DNA of 48,262 nt. It comes from an uncultured Bacteroidales bacterium. Lineage in GTDB: Bacteria; Bacteroidota; Bacteroidia; Bacteroidales; UBA932. Below are positions 1 to 8,363 of the stretch, in pieces; positions within the stretch are counted from its first letter, which is position 1; every line of letters starts with the position of its first letter. The stretch is from positions 1 to 48,262 of the forward strand of contig CAJOHV010000008.1 in assembly GCA_905234485.1 (NCBI GenBank). Direction: 5' to 3'. A program made the position numbers and the translations under genes. The notes below the pieces were generated by a model that was given only the letters and a program-made list of their open reading frames with translations, ran no database searches and was not told the origin of the DNA.

Positions 1-1
1 C

Positions 2-160
2 GCAGAGAAGAAGCGCTGGGACGGCGCCAAGATCAGCGACCCTACCCGCGGAATCAAAGCCAACTGCACCATCCTCTTCACCAAGGACGGCATGCTTCAG
101 GTTTCAGGAAAGGTAATGGGTATCGGCGAGACTCACCTCTGGAAACCGATAAGCGAATAA
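2..160 (+). CDS. DUF2147 family protein (C-terminal end only)
   Basis: The reading frame is open from the left edge of the window and stops at TAA 158-160, giving about 52 residues. The peptide (WDGAKISDPTRGIKANCT ... LQVSGKVMGIGETHLWKPI) has the look of the C-terminal half of DUF2147: a 'G.I.DP..G' turn, a strand rich in hydrophobics, then 'V.G..gig.t..W'. Members are small exported Bacteroidota/Proteobacteria proteins of unknown function. The start and signal peptide lie outside the window. The gene converges on sufD, and the two coding regions overlap by 28 bp (133-160). The family assignment is from pattern recognition on a short piece, so it is moderately sure. Confidence 0.65.
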   Translation, partial: AEKKRWDGAKISDPTRGIKANCTILFTKDGMLQVSGKVMGIGETHLWKPISE

Positions 161-723
161 GCCGATTCCGGCAGCCTGCTTAAGACAGGCGAAAGGAAAG
201 ACATAATCTGGAGCCGGCGCGCTTCCTCTTCGGGAATACCCCTGGAACGCATATAGAACATTTCGTCGGCGGACAGATATCCGATGGCAGCCCCGTGGGA
301 GCAGATGACATCGTCAGCGTAGATTTCAAGCTGAGGGTCGGTCTGCACACGGGCGCCTTCGTTTAATAGGAGCGAATTGCACGACTGGTGCGCCTCCGTC
401 TTCTGGGCGTCCGGGGCCACATAGACCAGGCCGTCGAAGCGCACATTCGAGCGTCCGTCCGCTACCCCGCGGAAGAGTTGGTTGGACTTGCAGCCTCCGG
501 CTAAATGGCGGACGTTCATCCGTATATCCACCGTCTCCGCGTCTGCGCAGACGAAGATGCCGGCCAAGTCGAGTTCGGCGCCGGGGCCCGTGAGATCCAC
601 CGTGAGATCGAGGGCGGAATCCACGCGCGACGGGAAGACGAAGGTAGCCCGCAACGACTCCCCCGCCCCCAGCGTGATGCGCTGCGGAACCTCATCCCGT
701 CCTATTACGTACAACCTATCCAT
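133..723 (-). CDS. sufD: Fe-S cluster assembly protein SufD, short form
   Basis: SufD partners SufB and SufC in the SufBC2D scaffold that builds Fe-S clusters in the cytoplasm. The 196 residues match the beta-helix core and C-terminal helical region of SufB/SufD: 'AHQSCNSLLLNEGARVQTDP', 'EIYADDVICSHGAAIG' and 'RGIPEEEARRLQIMSFLSPV' are hallmark segments. The usual SufD is over 400 residues, so the N-terminal helical domain is missing. There is no room for it upstream, because the ATG at 723 lies within the end of sufC (8-bp overlap). The conserved Cys-Ser-His stretch (ICSHGA) is intact. Order is sufB-sufC-sufD; sufS and sufE are not adjacent. Identification is firm; whether this is a naturally minimal SufD is open. 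Confidence 0.9.
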   Translation of the reverse strand: MDRLYVIGRDEVPQRITLGAGESLRATFVFPSRVDSALDLTVDLTGPGAELDLAGIFVCADAETVDIRMNVRHLAGGCKSNQLFRGVADGRSNVRFDGLVYVAPDAQKTEAHQSCNSLLLNEGARVQTDPQLEIYADDVICSHGAAIGYLSADEMFYMRSRGIPEEEARRLQIMSFLSPVLSRLPESAYSLIGFQR

Positions 724-1474
724 CGATTCCTTCGAATCCTTCGGCTTCGATCCGGTCTGCCAGTTCCCTGCCGCCCGTGCGAACGATACGTCCTTCTTTC
801 AGCACGTGCACCACGTCGGGAACTATGTATTCCAAAAGTTTATGATAATGGGTGATTATGATCGCTGAAGTCTGCGGCGTCTTCAATGAATTCACCCCTT
901 CGGCCACTATCTTCAGCGCGTCCACATCCAGGCCGCTGTCCGTCTCGTCCAGGATGGAAAGAACGGGATCCAGCATGGCCATCTGGAATATTTCGCCGCG
1001 CTTTTTCTCTCCGCCCGAAAAGCCCACGTTGACTTCGCGCTTGGCGAACTCCGGCTTCATTTTCAGCAGGGCCATCTTCTGCTTAATCAGCGCCAAAAAC
1101 TCCGCTGCGCTGAGTTCTGGCAGGCCGGCCGCCTTTCGCCGTGCTTGCACGGCTGCCTTCAGGAAGTTGGTCATGCTCACGCCCGGGATCTCGATCGGAT
1201 ACTGGAAACTCAGGAACAGCCCCGCCCATGAACGCTCCTCCGGGGTCATGGCGAGCAGGTCGCGACCCGCGAAACTGACGCTGCCGGCGGTGACTTCGTA
1301 GCCCGGGCGGCCAGTGAGCACGGCGCTGAGCGTGGACTTGCCCGCGCCGTTGGGGCCCATCACTGCGTGGACCTCGCCGCGGCGGATCTGCAAATCTACC
1401 CCATGGAGTATTTCTTTGCCTTCGACACTGGCGTGGAGGCCTTTGATATCTAACAATACTTCGTTCATAATCAT
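716..1474 (-). CDS. sufC: Fe-S cluster assembly ATPase SufC
   Basis: This is the ABC-type ATPase of the SufBC2D complex; it is cytoplasmic and drives conformational change of SufB/SufD. The 252 residues are the usual family length. Visible motifs are Walker [10 protein letters not shown] (about residues 40-48), the ABC signature FSGGEKKR (about 153), Walker B with the catalytic Glu in [12 protein letters not shown] (about 172), and the switch His in [10 protein letters not shown]. The SufC-typical '[10 protein letters not shown]' segment is also present. The start overlaps the sufB stop by 4 bp and the end overlaps sufD by 8 bp, which points to translational coupling. A second ATG two codons downstream (M3) is an equally possible start. 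Confidence 0.97.
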   Translation of the reverse strand: MIMNEVLLDIKGLHASVEGKEILHGVDLQIRRGEVHAVMGPNGAGKSTLSAVLTGRPGYEVTAGSVSFAGRDLLAMTPEERSWAGLFLSFQYPIEIPGVSMTNFLKAAVQARRKAAGLPELSAAEFLALIKQKMALLKMKPEFAKREVNVGFSGGEKKRGEIFQMAMLDPVLSILDETDSGLDVDALKIVAEGVNSLKTPQTSAIIITHYHKLLEYIVPDVVHVLKEGRIVRTGGRELADRIEAEGFEGIDG

Positions 1475-2913
1475 CCGATTGATCCCTCGAGGGATACCGA
1501 CAAAAGTTTCTGTGCCTCAATGGCGAATTCCATGGGCAGACGCTGGAGAACTTCCTTAGCGTAGCCGTTCACTATCAGTCCCACTGCCTCCTCGGGCGGG
1601 ATGCCGCGCTGGTTGCAGTAAAAGAGTTGGTCTTCGCTGATTTTAGAGGTGGTGGCTTCGTGCTCCACGATAGCCTTGGGGCAGGAGTTCTGAATTACCG
1701 GGAAAGTGTGCGCGCCGCAGAGTGAGCCTATGAGCAGCGAGTCGCACTGCGAATAGTTGCGAGCCCCCGCGGCGCCGGGGTTCATGCGCACCAGGCCGCG
1801 GTAGGAGTTCTGGCTATGGCCGGCGCTGATACCCTTGCTGATGATGCGGCTCTTCGTGTTGCGGCCGAGGTGTATCATCTTGGTGCCCGTGTCGGCCTGC
1901 TGATAGTTATTGGTGAGGGCCACGGAGTAGAACTCCGAAGCGCTGTTATCTCCCTTCAGAATAGTGGACGGGTATTTCCAGGTGATGGCGGACCCAGTCT
2001 CCACCTGCGTCCAACTGAGGTGCGAGCCTTCGCCCTTGCAGATGCCGCGCTTGGTGACGAGATTCAGGATGCCGCCGCGGCCCTGATCGTCGCCTGGATA
2101 CCAGTTCTGGACGGTGCTATAACGCACGTCCGCCCCGGCCTCCACGACGATCTCCACCACCGCGGCGTGCAGCTGATGCTCGTCGCGCATCGGCGCGGTG
2201 CAGCCCTCCATATAGGAAACCTGCGAACCTTCGTCCGCCACGATGAGCGTGCGCTCGAACTGCCCAGTGCCGCTCGCGTTGATGCGGAAGTAACTGGACA
2301 GGTCCATGGGGCATTTCACTCCCTTGGGTATGTAGCAGAACGAACCGTCGGAGAAAACTGCGCTGTTAAGGGCGGCGTAGAAGTTATCGCCAGACGGCAC
2401 CACGGTGGCCAGATACTTGCGCACGAGTTCCGGATGCTCGCGGACCGCCTCGGAGAACGAGCAGAAGATAATGCCCTTTTCCGCGAGCGCCTTGCGGAAG
2501 GTGGTGGTGACGCTGACGCTGTCGAAGACCGCGTCCACGGCCACCTTCGACTTCACCCCCGCGAGCACTTCCCTCTCGCTGATAGGGATACCGAGTTTGT
2601 CGAAGGTCTCCTGCAGTTTCGGGTCTATCTCCTTCGGGCGGTCGGCGTCCTTTTTCGGAGCGGCGTAATAGATTATGTCCTGGAAATCTATTTCAGGCAG
2701 TTTGAGATGCCCCCAGGTGGGAGGCGTCATCTTCTGCCATTTGCGGAACGCGTCCAGACGGAACTCCAGCAGCCACTGCGGCTCCTGCTTGATAGCAGAA
2801 ATCTGACGGATGATCTGCTCGGAGAGGCCTTTCGGCACATACTCCTGCTCGACATCCGTCACGAAGCCCTCCTTGTACTGCTTGGAGGTAATATCTACTA
2901 ACTTCTCGTCCAT
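1471..2913 (-). CDS. sufB: Fe-S cluster assembly protein SufB
   Basis: This is the scaffold subunit on which Fe-S clusters are assembled in the SUF pathway. At 480 residues it has full family length. Recognisable blocks include '[20 protein letters not shown]', '[20 protein letters not shown]', '[16 protein letters not shown]', '[20 protein letters not shown]' and '[20 protein letters not shown]'. The start ATG at 2913 is only 18 bp from the stop of the upstream GHL10 gene. A TATATTTG box (2921-2928) ends 7 nt before the ATG, so sufBCD may have its own promoter with an almost absent leader. It is the first gene of sufBCD, with which it overlaps by 4 bp. Confidence 0.97.
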   Translation of the reverse strand: MDEKLVDITSKQYKEGFVTDVEQEYVPKGLSEQIIRQISAIKQEPQWLLEFRLDAFRKWQKMTPPTWGHLKLPEIDFQDIIYYAAPKKDADRPKEIDPKLQETFDKLGIPISEREVLAGVKSKVAVDAVFDSVSVTTTFRKALAEKGIIFCSFSEAVREHPELVRKYLATVVPSGDNFYAALNSAVFSDGSFCYIPKGVKCPMDLSSYFRINASGTGQFERTLIVADEGSQVSYMEGCTAPMRDEHQLHAAVVEIVVEAGADVRYSTVQNWYPGDDQGRGGILNLVTKRGICKGEGSHLSWTQVETGSAITWKYPSTILKGDNSASEFYSVALTNNYQQADTGTKMIHLGRNTKSRIISKGISAGHSQNSYRGLVRMNPGAAGARNYSQCDSLLIGSLCGAHTFPVIQNSCPKAIVEHEATTSKISEDQLFYCNQRGIPPEEAVGLIVNGYAKEVLQRLPMEFAIEAQKLLSVSLEGSIG

Positions 2914-2920
2914 CAGGGCG

Positions 2921-2928
2921 CAAATATA
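2921..2928 (-). promoter_or_regulatory. candidate -7 promoter box for sufBCD
   Basis: On the minus strand this reads TATATTTG, a full match to the Bacteroides primary-sigma -7 consensus TAnnTTTG. No clean TTTG -33 box is seen 19-21 nt upstream. The distance to the sufB ATG is 7 nt, so the transcript would start at or just before the start codon. Confidence 0.45.
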
Positions 2929-2931
2929 ACT

Positions 2932-4344
2932 CTATTCCGGGAACTGTTTGACTTTAAGAGGTGAATTTACTCCCAATGTCTCCCAGGCGGCATCGGCGCC
3001 GGTTTTGACCTTATTCCAGTACTGGTGGTTCGCGATATGCACGAGGTCGAAGACCATACAGCCGGATGTCCTCTCCAGGCACATCTGCACCGCAGTTGCA
3101 ACTTTGTACTTATCCTGAGCCACCGAGATGGTTCCCCAGAAGGGGCAGTCGCCCTTGAGTATCTGGGTGCAGCGCTGAATGCAATATTCCACCGAATCGG
3201 AGCCGCCGTCCATCGCATACACGTTGCTGCAATATGCGCCCAGCTGGAAATAATCCAGCAGGTCGGCATAGCCCGTAGTGTGATAGGTATTCGTCGCCCA
3301 CCAATTGCTATCCACGGTGGTGTACCTGTTGCTGCCCCAGTTCTGGCCGGTAGCCGGCAGAGGATACCAATAAGCGGCCCACACGGAAAGGTCCGCATCG
3401 GGGCGAACCGCCTTCAGGGCCTCGCGACTCTCCGCAATCACGTCGTGAATAACCTTCGAACGCCATTCTATCCACTGGTTGTAGAGAGGTCCGGGAGTGT
3501 AATCACCCCTGGCCTTGTCTGGAGATTTGTAATAGTAAATATCAGACGGCCAGTTCTCCACGCTCTTCCCGATATACTCTTCGAAGCGGGCGCGAGAGTA
3601 ATCTGAGAAGTCGCTGTTCGCGTCCATATAGCGGCAATAGTCCAGCACAAAGCCATCCAGGGCCGCATACTTCGGATTGGAGAACATCTCCGTGAGCATC
3701 CTCTTGATGTATTCCACAGTCTTGGGATGGCAGGGATTGATCGCCCCGAACTGTCCCGTTTCACTAATCTTATGAAGTCCGTCCGGCAGCCACTCCACAC
3801 ACTCGATTTCCTTGAAATAATCGTCATCGAACAGCGCACCGTAGCGGCGGGCGTTCTCTCCCATCACCATCACCGAAGCGGAGGCCTCGACTCTCATTCC
3901 GAATTCTTTCGCGACCTGGAGGATATATTCCAAATAGTCATAGTCCCTTTCCACTGTCTGGCCGCCCAGGGTCACGCACGGCTGAAGGAATTCACTCTCA
4001 TAGAGGGCTTGACCGTTGCCGGGTTTGACTCCCACCACTATGCCGTTGAATCCACTTTCGCGGGCCTTCTTGATGGTGGACCTGATGTCCTTCTTCTTTG
4101 CAAAACGCTGGAAGTTGGCCGATGCGTCGATCCACATCACGAGCGGCTTCTCCCGCACGGTGTCGCCAGGAGCGATATAATTCGGATCGACCTCAACTGT
4201 GTCCACAGGATCAACTGTGGTGGTGTCGACCTGGGGTATGGTATCGTTGGGGTTCACATCATTGGGACCCGGCTTCGAGTTGGGATCCACGCAGCCGCAC
4301 AGCAGCGCCAGCGCGAATATGGAACAGACTATCTTTTTTTGCAT
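2932..4344 (-). CDS. GHL10-like family 10 glycosylhydrolase, lipoprotein
   Basis: This predicted outer-surface lipoprotein glycosidase of the GHL10/DUF187 superfamily has 470 residues. It begins with a lipoprotein signal peptide (lipobox LLCGC, Cys 18) and a D/P/T-rich tether of about 40 residues. A TIM-barrel-like catalytic region follows, from 'PLVMWIDASANFQRF' to the end. The family signature 'LDGFVLDYCRYMDANSDF' and 'SDYSRARFEEYIG' carry the conserved acidic residues. The family includes enzymes acting on amino-sugar glycans (E. coli DigH acts on stem-peptide-free peptidoglycan); the substrate here is unknown. It overlaps the upstream GHL10 paralogue by 16 bp and is the last gene of the susC-led operon before sufB. 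Confidence 0.85.
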   Translation of the reverse strand: MQKKIVCSIFALALLCGCVDPNSKPGPNDVNPNDTIPQVDTTTVDPVDTVEVDPNYIAPGDTVREKPLVMWIDASANFQRFAKKKDIRSTIKKARESGFNGIVVGVKPGNGQALYESEFLQPCVTLGGQTVERDYDYLEYILQVAKEFGMRVEASASVMVMGENARRYGALFDDDYFKEIECVEWLPDGLHKISETGQFGAINPCHPKTVEYIKRMLTEMFSNPKYAALDGFVLDYCRYMDANSDFSDYSRARFEEYIGKSVENWPSDIYYYKSPDKARGDYTPGPLYNQWIEWRSKVIHDVIAESREALKAVRPDADLSVWAAYWYPLPATGQNWGSNRYTTVDSNWWATNTYHTTGYADLLDYFQLGAYCSNVYAMDGGSDSVEYCIQRCTQILKGDCPFWGTISVAQDKYKVATAVQMCLERTSGCMVFDLVHIANHQYWNKVKTGADAAWETLGVNSPLKVKQFPE

Positions 4345-5513
4345 TCTTTTTCAGCACGTTTAATTCCCCTTTTCAGGGCATCCCACGCCTCCGGCTTTCC
4401 GAAGGTGTGGCACATATCGAAGGCCATCATGCCGTCCGACTGAGTCAGGCAGACGTAAGCGGCGTCGGCGAGGTCGATGGGATTGCAAATCTGGAACGAA
4501 CCGACCATCTTGCAGACGCCTGCCACATCGCGGTTCGAGCGCATCATCGCGTACTCCATGGACTCGAGGTCGTTCAGGCCCCACACCCTTTCGAGGTAGG
4601 CGCCCGTCATAAACACGTCCAGTTCTTCGGCCATGCCGGTCTCCCCATAATCGGGCGCTGCCCAGTCGTCCAGATAATCCTCATAATATCGAGCGGTCTT
4701 GGAGGCCCAGTTCTGGCCGTTGCCATAGAGGGCGTGCAGCCAACTACCGGCCCAGTATTCCAATTCCACGGACGGGTAATTCTCGTCCTTCCAGGCTTTA
4801 ACCTTCGCGACGAAGTCCGTGATTATCTGCGAGCGGAACTTCCACCACTGTTTGTAGTACTTGCCAGGCACGCGGCGTCCGGCGGCATCGTAAGAGAAGA
4901 CGTCTTCAGGCCAGTGCTCCAGCGGTTCGCCCACATACTTTTCGAAGGCCTTGCGAGTCTCCGGCGAGAAGTCCGCCTGAGCGGACGGGAAGCGGCAGTA
5001 GTCCAGCGCGAAGCCGTCCAGGTCGCAACTCTCGAAGATAGTTTTGATGTTCTGCATCGCTATCTCCTGAGCCTGCGGAAGCAGCGGATTCATAAACGCC
5101 GCCACCTCACGGGGCATATCCTCTATCTTCTTGAAGCCCTCCGGCGTGTACATCACGCAGGTCAGCCTCTCGATAGCAGGGTCATCATAGACAAGGCCCC
5201 TGTGCCAGTAAGGCGAGCCGGCCGGGAAGATGGTGGCCGCGATGGAGACTTTCATCCCGCGCTTGTGCGCCTCTTCCACGAACATCTGAACATTGTCCAG
5301 ATAAATGATTCCGTCGCAGCCGCGGACATCGAGCACTGCCCAGTTGAAACCGGTGTCCTTGCACTTGTCCAGATAGAAGGCGACGGAATCCCTTGTGGAC
5401 AGCCTTTTGTGGTTATCGATGGCCATCCACATATACTTGGGCTTCTCTGCGCAAGGCGCGCAGGAAGCCACAAGTAATATGGCGCAGGCAATAGCCTGCA
5501 GCAATTTTTTCAT
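4329..5513 (-). CDS. GHL10-like family 10 glycosylhydrolase, lipoprotein
   Basis: This is a second GHL10-like lipoprotein of 394 residues. The signal peptide ends in a lipobox-like VASC/APC segment (two Cys at about 17 and 20), with a much shorter tether than the downstream paralogue. The catalytic barrel starts at 'KPKYMWMAIDNHKRL'. The signature 'LDGFALDYCRFPSAQADF' aligns with the DYCRY block of the other copies, followed by 'ETRKAFEKYVGEPLEHWPED'. Like its paralogues it has the 'GNGQNWAS' segment, which appears in the partial copy as 'GVNWASPSY'. It lies 3 bp after the DUF5018 lipoprotein and overlaps the next GHL10 gene, so all are probably one transcript. It is likely surface exposed; the substrate is unknown. 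Confidence 0.85.
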   Translation of the reverse strand: MKKLLQAIACAILLVASCAPCAEKPKYMWMAIDNHKRLSTRDSVAFYLDKCKDTGFNWAVLDVRGCDGIIYLDNVQMFVEEAHKRGMKVSIAATIFPAGSPYWHRGLVYDDPAIERLTCVMYTPEGFKKIEDMPREVAAFMNPLLPQAQEIAMQNIKTIFESCDLDGFALDYCRFPSAQADFSPETRKAFEKYVGEPLEHWPEDVFSYDAAGRRVPGKYYKQWWKFRSQIITDFVAKVKAWKDENYPSVELEYWAGSWLHALYGNGQNWASKTARYYEDYLDDWAAPDYGETGMAEELDVFMTGAYLERVWGLNDLESMEYAMMRSNRDVAGVCKMVGSFQICNPIDLADAAYVCLTQSDGMMAFDMCHTFGKPEAWDALKRGIKRAEKECKKR

Positions 5514-5516
5514 CCT

Positions 5517-7037
5517 TTACAGAACCTCAGTGGTGATGTCGTAAGCCACGACCACCTTGGACTGAGCGGCATAGACGATATGTCCGGTGCGTGTGGCAGG
5601 ATCGAAGACATATGCGCAGCAAGGAGCGCAGGAAGCCGCGCCCTCGATGATGTCGGTCGGAAGGAGGTAGTTGGCCATGGACTCGTCCACTTCATCGGTC
5701 TTCTCGTCATCCTCGACAAGGTCAGTAGCCTTCTGGACGGTGATCCAGTTGCAAGGCCATGAACTCGAGCAGGCGATTATGTACTTCTGTCCGTTGTAAA
5801 TGAATGCGCGGACGTGGCCGGTCGAATAGTTGCCATAACCGAAGTGACCGCCCTGAGCGTGCCAGGGATCGCCCCAGTTGACTATTCCGTTGAGACCCAC
5901 CTCTTCAGCGGCACCGTTTACGAAAGCGGTAAGACCTTCGTTGTAGACATAGAATGCAGCGGAGGCGTTTCCTGACTCGCCATACTCAGCGGCGGCGAGG
6001 GAATCCCACACTACGAATCCATCCTCAGGGTCACCCGAGAAGAAGGAGAGTTGCTGACCCCAGCAACCGTCGTTGCACGGGTGCTCGATCATAGGACCAT
6101 ACCAGGTGCAGGCGGGATCGCCGTTGTCCTTGAAGTACTTGCCGCCTTTGTACACGAGCACATGGTGCATCTGAGGAGGAGCGGTGACGCCGGTGCGGAA
6201 GTTCAGGACGAAGTCGCCCTTCACATCACCCGCGACTGACATATACATGCACTGATACTCCACGGGGCCGTAAATCTTGGTCGGAGCCTTGTCCCAGCCG
6301 TCCAGCCAGCCATAGACCTCGGACATGCAACCCACCGATTCGTCGGCGTGAGTTCCTTCGTAGGAGATGATGGCCACGAGCACACCGTTGACGTCGTTGG
6401 TCACGGCTGCGAGTTGGTTGGTGGCCTTGATCTCACCGTCGCCGTAGACCACGAGTCCTGGGATGCCTTCGGTGTTGAGTTTACCCACATAGGTACCCTC
6501 GAGGTCGAAGACCTGAAGGTCTGCATAGGCAAACTTATCGATGGCGCAGAAGCCTAGACCGCAGTCGAAGTTAGGCTTGTCGCCGAGGTCGTGCATTTCG
6601 CCGTAGGTCTTCTCCCACACCTTGGTGCACTTCTCGGAAACCTCTGCGAGAGCGAGGAAGGCAGTGTACTTGGTGTTGCTCTCTCCGTCCTCAGCGGTGA
6701 CGGTGAAGACCACTCCACCCTCGACTGTGTAGTCAATAGCAGCGGTGGGGTCAGGGCTGATGGTCGCCTTGTCGGAAATGGTGGCGACTGCGGTGGCAGA
6801 CTTCAAGGCGTCAAACTGATACTTGAAGTAGGTGACCTCGATGGTCTTGTCAGACTGATCGATAAAAGCTTCGATGGTTTCTCCGTCTACTGTAACCACG
6901 AAAGAGGTGAGTTTGCACTCAGAACTCTTGGCCTTAGGCTCGGGATCTTTCCCGTTGTTAGGCTCGTCTTCGGGATTACAACTAGCAAGCGCGCCGATGA
7001 AGGCGAGCGCCGCAAAAAAGAATTTTGTTGCTTTCAT
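5517..7037 (-). CDS. DUF5018-containing surface lipoprotein with propeller-like C-terminal region
   Basis: The protein has 506 residues. The N-terminus is a lipoprotein signal ending at ALASC (Cys 20), followed by the acidic stretch NPEDEPNNGKDPEP, as expected for a Bacteroidota surface-export signal. Residues about 38-130 match DUF5018-type domains: 'ECKLTSFVVTVDGETIEAFI', then a 'SPDPTAAIDYTVEGGVVFTV' strand pair and 'TAEDGESNTKYT'. The remaining 370 residues are beta-rich with repeated 'V..GDGEIKATNQLAAVTN'-like blades and look like a beta-propeller; no catalytic motif is seen. It sits between the small SusD-linked lipoprotein and two GHL10 genes. I infer a glycan-binding or presentation role for this operon, but no function is shown. 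Confidence 0.75.
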   Translation of the reverse strand: MKATKFFFAALAFIGALASCNPEDEPNNGKDPEPKAKSSECKLTSFVVTVDGETIEAFIDQSDKTIEVTYFKYQFDALKSATAVATISDKATISPDPTAAIDYTVEGGVVFTVTAEDGESNTKYTAFLALAEVSEKCTKVWEKTYGEMHDLGDKPNFDCGLGFCAIDKFAYADLQVFDLEGTYVGKLNTEGIPGLVVYGDGEIKATNQLAAVTNDVNGVLVAIISYEGTHADESVGCMSEVYGWLDGWDKAPTKIYGPVEYQCMYMSVAGDVKGDFVLNFRTGVTAPPQMHHVLVYKGGKYFKDNGDPACTWYGPMIEHPCNDGCWGQQLSFFSGDPEDGFVVWDSLAAAEYGESGNASAAFYVYNEGLTAFVNGAAEEVGLNGIVNWGDPWHAQGGHFGYGNYSTGHVRAFIYNGQKYIIACSSSWPCNWITVQKATDLVEDDEKTDEVDESMANYLLPTDIIEGAASCAPCCAYVFDPATRTGHIVYAAQSKVVVAYDITTEVL

Positions 7038-7057
7038 TGTGATTAGTTTTATGGTTG

Positions 7058-7486
7058 TTATTTCTCGTATTTGGCTGTGAGGTGATAGTCTTTGGTGGTT
7101 CCCGTCATCTTGGCGGTCACTGTCAGATCTATTCCCTCGGTGATATCGTGAATTCCATACAGGGTCCTGTCCACGTCTTTTCCGCCCTCTTTAGTGACCT
7201 TCACATAGGCGTCGAAGCCGACATTAGCCCTGAGTTTTACTGCATCCAGATCGATGTCCTTACGTTTGTCCTTGCTGATGGTGAATGCTATCGTGCCTTC
7301 ATCCTGTTTGATTACACCGGGGAAAGTAACCGTTTTCTCCTTGCCGGTGGCGTCTTTCTGGGTGGAGCAGATATACATGGCGCTGATGGTGGCGTCGTCG
7401 TGGACGAAGTCGGCGTCCGGCTTGGCGCAGGAGTTTGCTCCGAGAGCCAGGACCGCAATGGCAATTATGCTTAATATCCTTTTCAT
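7058..7486 (-). CDS. small surface lipoprotein of a SusCD locus
   Basis: The protein has 142 residues from the ATG at 7486. A longer frame exists upstream, but the signal peptide MKRILSIIAIAVLALGANSC starts here and a GGAAG sequence lies just upstream. The lipobox Cys is residue 20, followed by AKPDADF. The mature part is a single compact beta domain ('EGTIAFTISKDKRKDIDLDA', 'VKLRANVGFDAYVKV', 'LTVTAKMTGTTKDYHLTAKY') resembling DUF5018/SusE-type Ig-like modules. It lies 13 bp after the SusD stop and 20 bp before the DUF5018 gene. It is probably an accessory surface glycan-binding lipoprotein, inferred from position. Confidence 0.7.
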   Translation of the reverse strand: MKRILSIIAIAVLALGANSCAKPDADFVHDDATISAMYICSTQKDATGKEKTVTFPGVIKQDEGTIAFTISKDKRKDIDLDAVKLRANVGFDAYVKVTKEGGKDVDRTLYGIHDITEGIDLTVTAKMTGTTKDYHLTAKYEK

Positions 7487-7499
7487 ACTTCTTCCTTTT

Positions 7500-8363
7500 T
7501 TACCATCCCGGATTCTGGTCCGACTGGTTGATTGCATTGTTGTTGTTGATTTCCGTCAGAGGAATAGCGAAGGCGTAGTAACTGTCCAGGAAAGTGTGGA
7601 TCTTTCCGGTGCCGTCGCAACTCACCTTCTTGTACTCGAGCGTGCCGTCGGTCTTCTTGGTGATCCAGCAGCCGTGGAAATTCTTGCCGTTGATCACATC
7701 CACGGCGTCTTTCCAGCGACGGAGATCCCAGAAGCGCTGGCCCTCGCCCGCGAGTTCGACCATACGCTCGTGCTTGATATCCTTCATCGCGGTGTCCAGG
7801 TCCGCTCCGGTCTTGTCCGGCATATGGACCCTGCCGCGTATGCGGTTCAGTTCGTTATAGGAATTCACGAAGTCGCCCTTCTGAGCGTAGGCCTCGGCCT
7901 TGTTCAGCACCACCTCGCCGAAGCGCATCACGATTGCGAAGTGGTCGCTGCCGTACTTCTCCCAGCCGGTCTGGTTTTCGGTGATAAACTTCTTCAGGTA
8001 GTAACCCGTGACTGTGGAGCCGGCGGCGCCGGAGATGTTGAATTCCACTATCTTGTCCAGACCGTCCTTGAACACGCTGGTGTCCGCGCTCACGAAAGTC
8101 TCGATCTTGCGTCCTTCCCAGTCGGCTCCGTTGTAAAGGATGCTGGAGTAGAAACGGGGATCGCGGTTGGCGTAGGGATCCACTCCGGTGTTGTAGCAAA
8201 GCGTGTCGAAAGGAGTTCCGTCGGCCATTTCATAACTGTCCACGAGTTCGGACGTGGGCCCGAAGACGGCATAGACATTGGCTCCGGGGTGCTTGCCTCC
8301 CTGGGCTCCGTCGCCCAGCGGGCGGAAGAACACATCTGCCCTGTGCGTGAGTTTGTTCTGCAC
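7500..8363 (-). CDS. susD: SusD-like lipoprotein, C-terminal fragment (frameshifted)
   Basis: This is the distal half of a SusD/RagB family starch-binding-like outer-membrane lipoprotein, 287 residues as an open frame. It contains the family's C-terminal signatures: 'FGEVVLNKAEAYAQKGDFVN', 'SYNELNRIRGRVHMPD', 'IKHERMVELAGEGQRFWDLR' and 'RWKDAVDVIN'. The true reading frame continues upstream into the overlapping 5' fragment: sense residues YNIFADIDSPEHLLTFEFVQ are encoded in this frame before the first Met. The two pieces together would be about 560 residues, normal for SusD. The frame changes within a GGCGGCGCGC run near 8418-8428. It could be a pseudogene, a programmed site (no evidence), or a one-base assembly error. 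Confidence 0.85.
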   Translation of the reverse strand: MQNKLTHRADVFFRPLGDGAQGGKHPGANVYAVFGPTSELVDSYEMADGTPFDTLCYNTGVDPYANRDPRFYSSILYNGADWEGRKIETFVSADTSVFKDGLDKIVEFNISGAAGSTVTGYYLKKFITENQTGWEKYGSDHFAIVMRFGEVVLNKAEAYAQKGDFVNSYNELNRIRGRVHMPDKTGADLDTAMKDIKHERMVELAGEGQRFWDLRRWKDAVDVINGKNFHGCWITKKTDGTLEYKKVSCDGTGKIHTFLDSYYAFAIPLTEINNNNAINQSDQNPGW

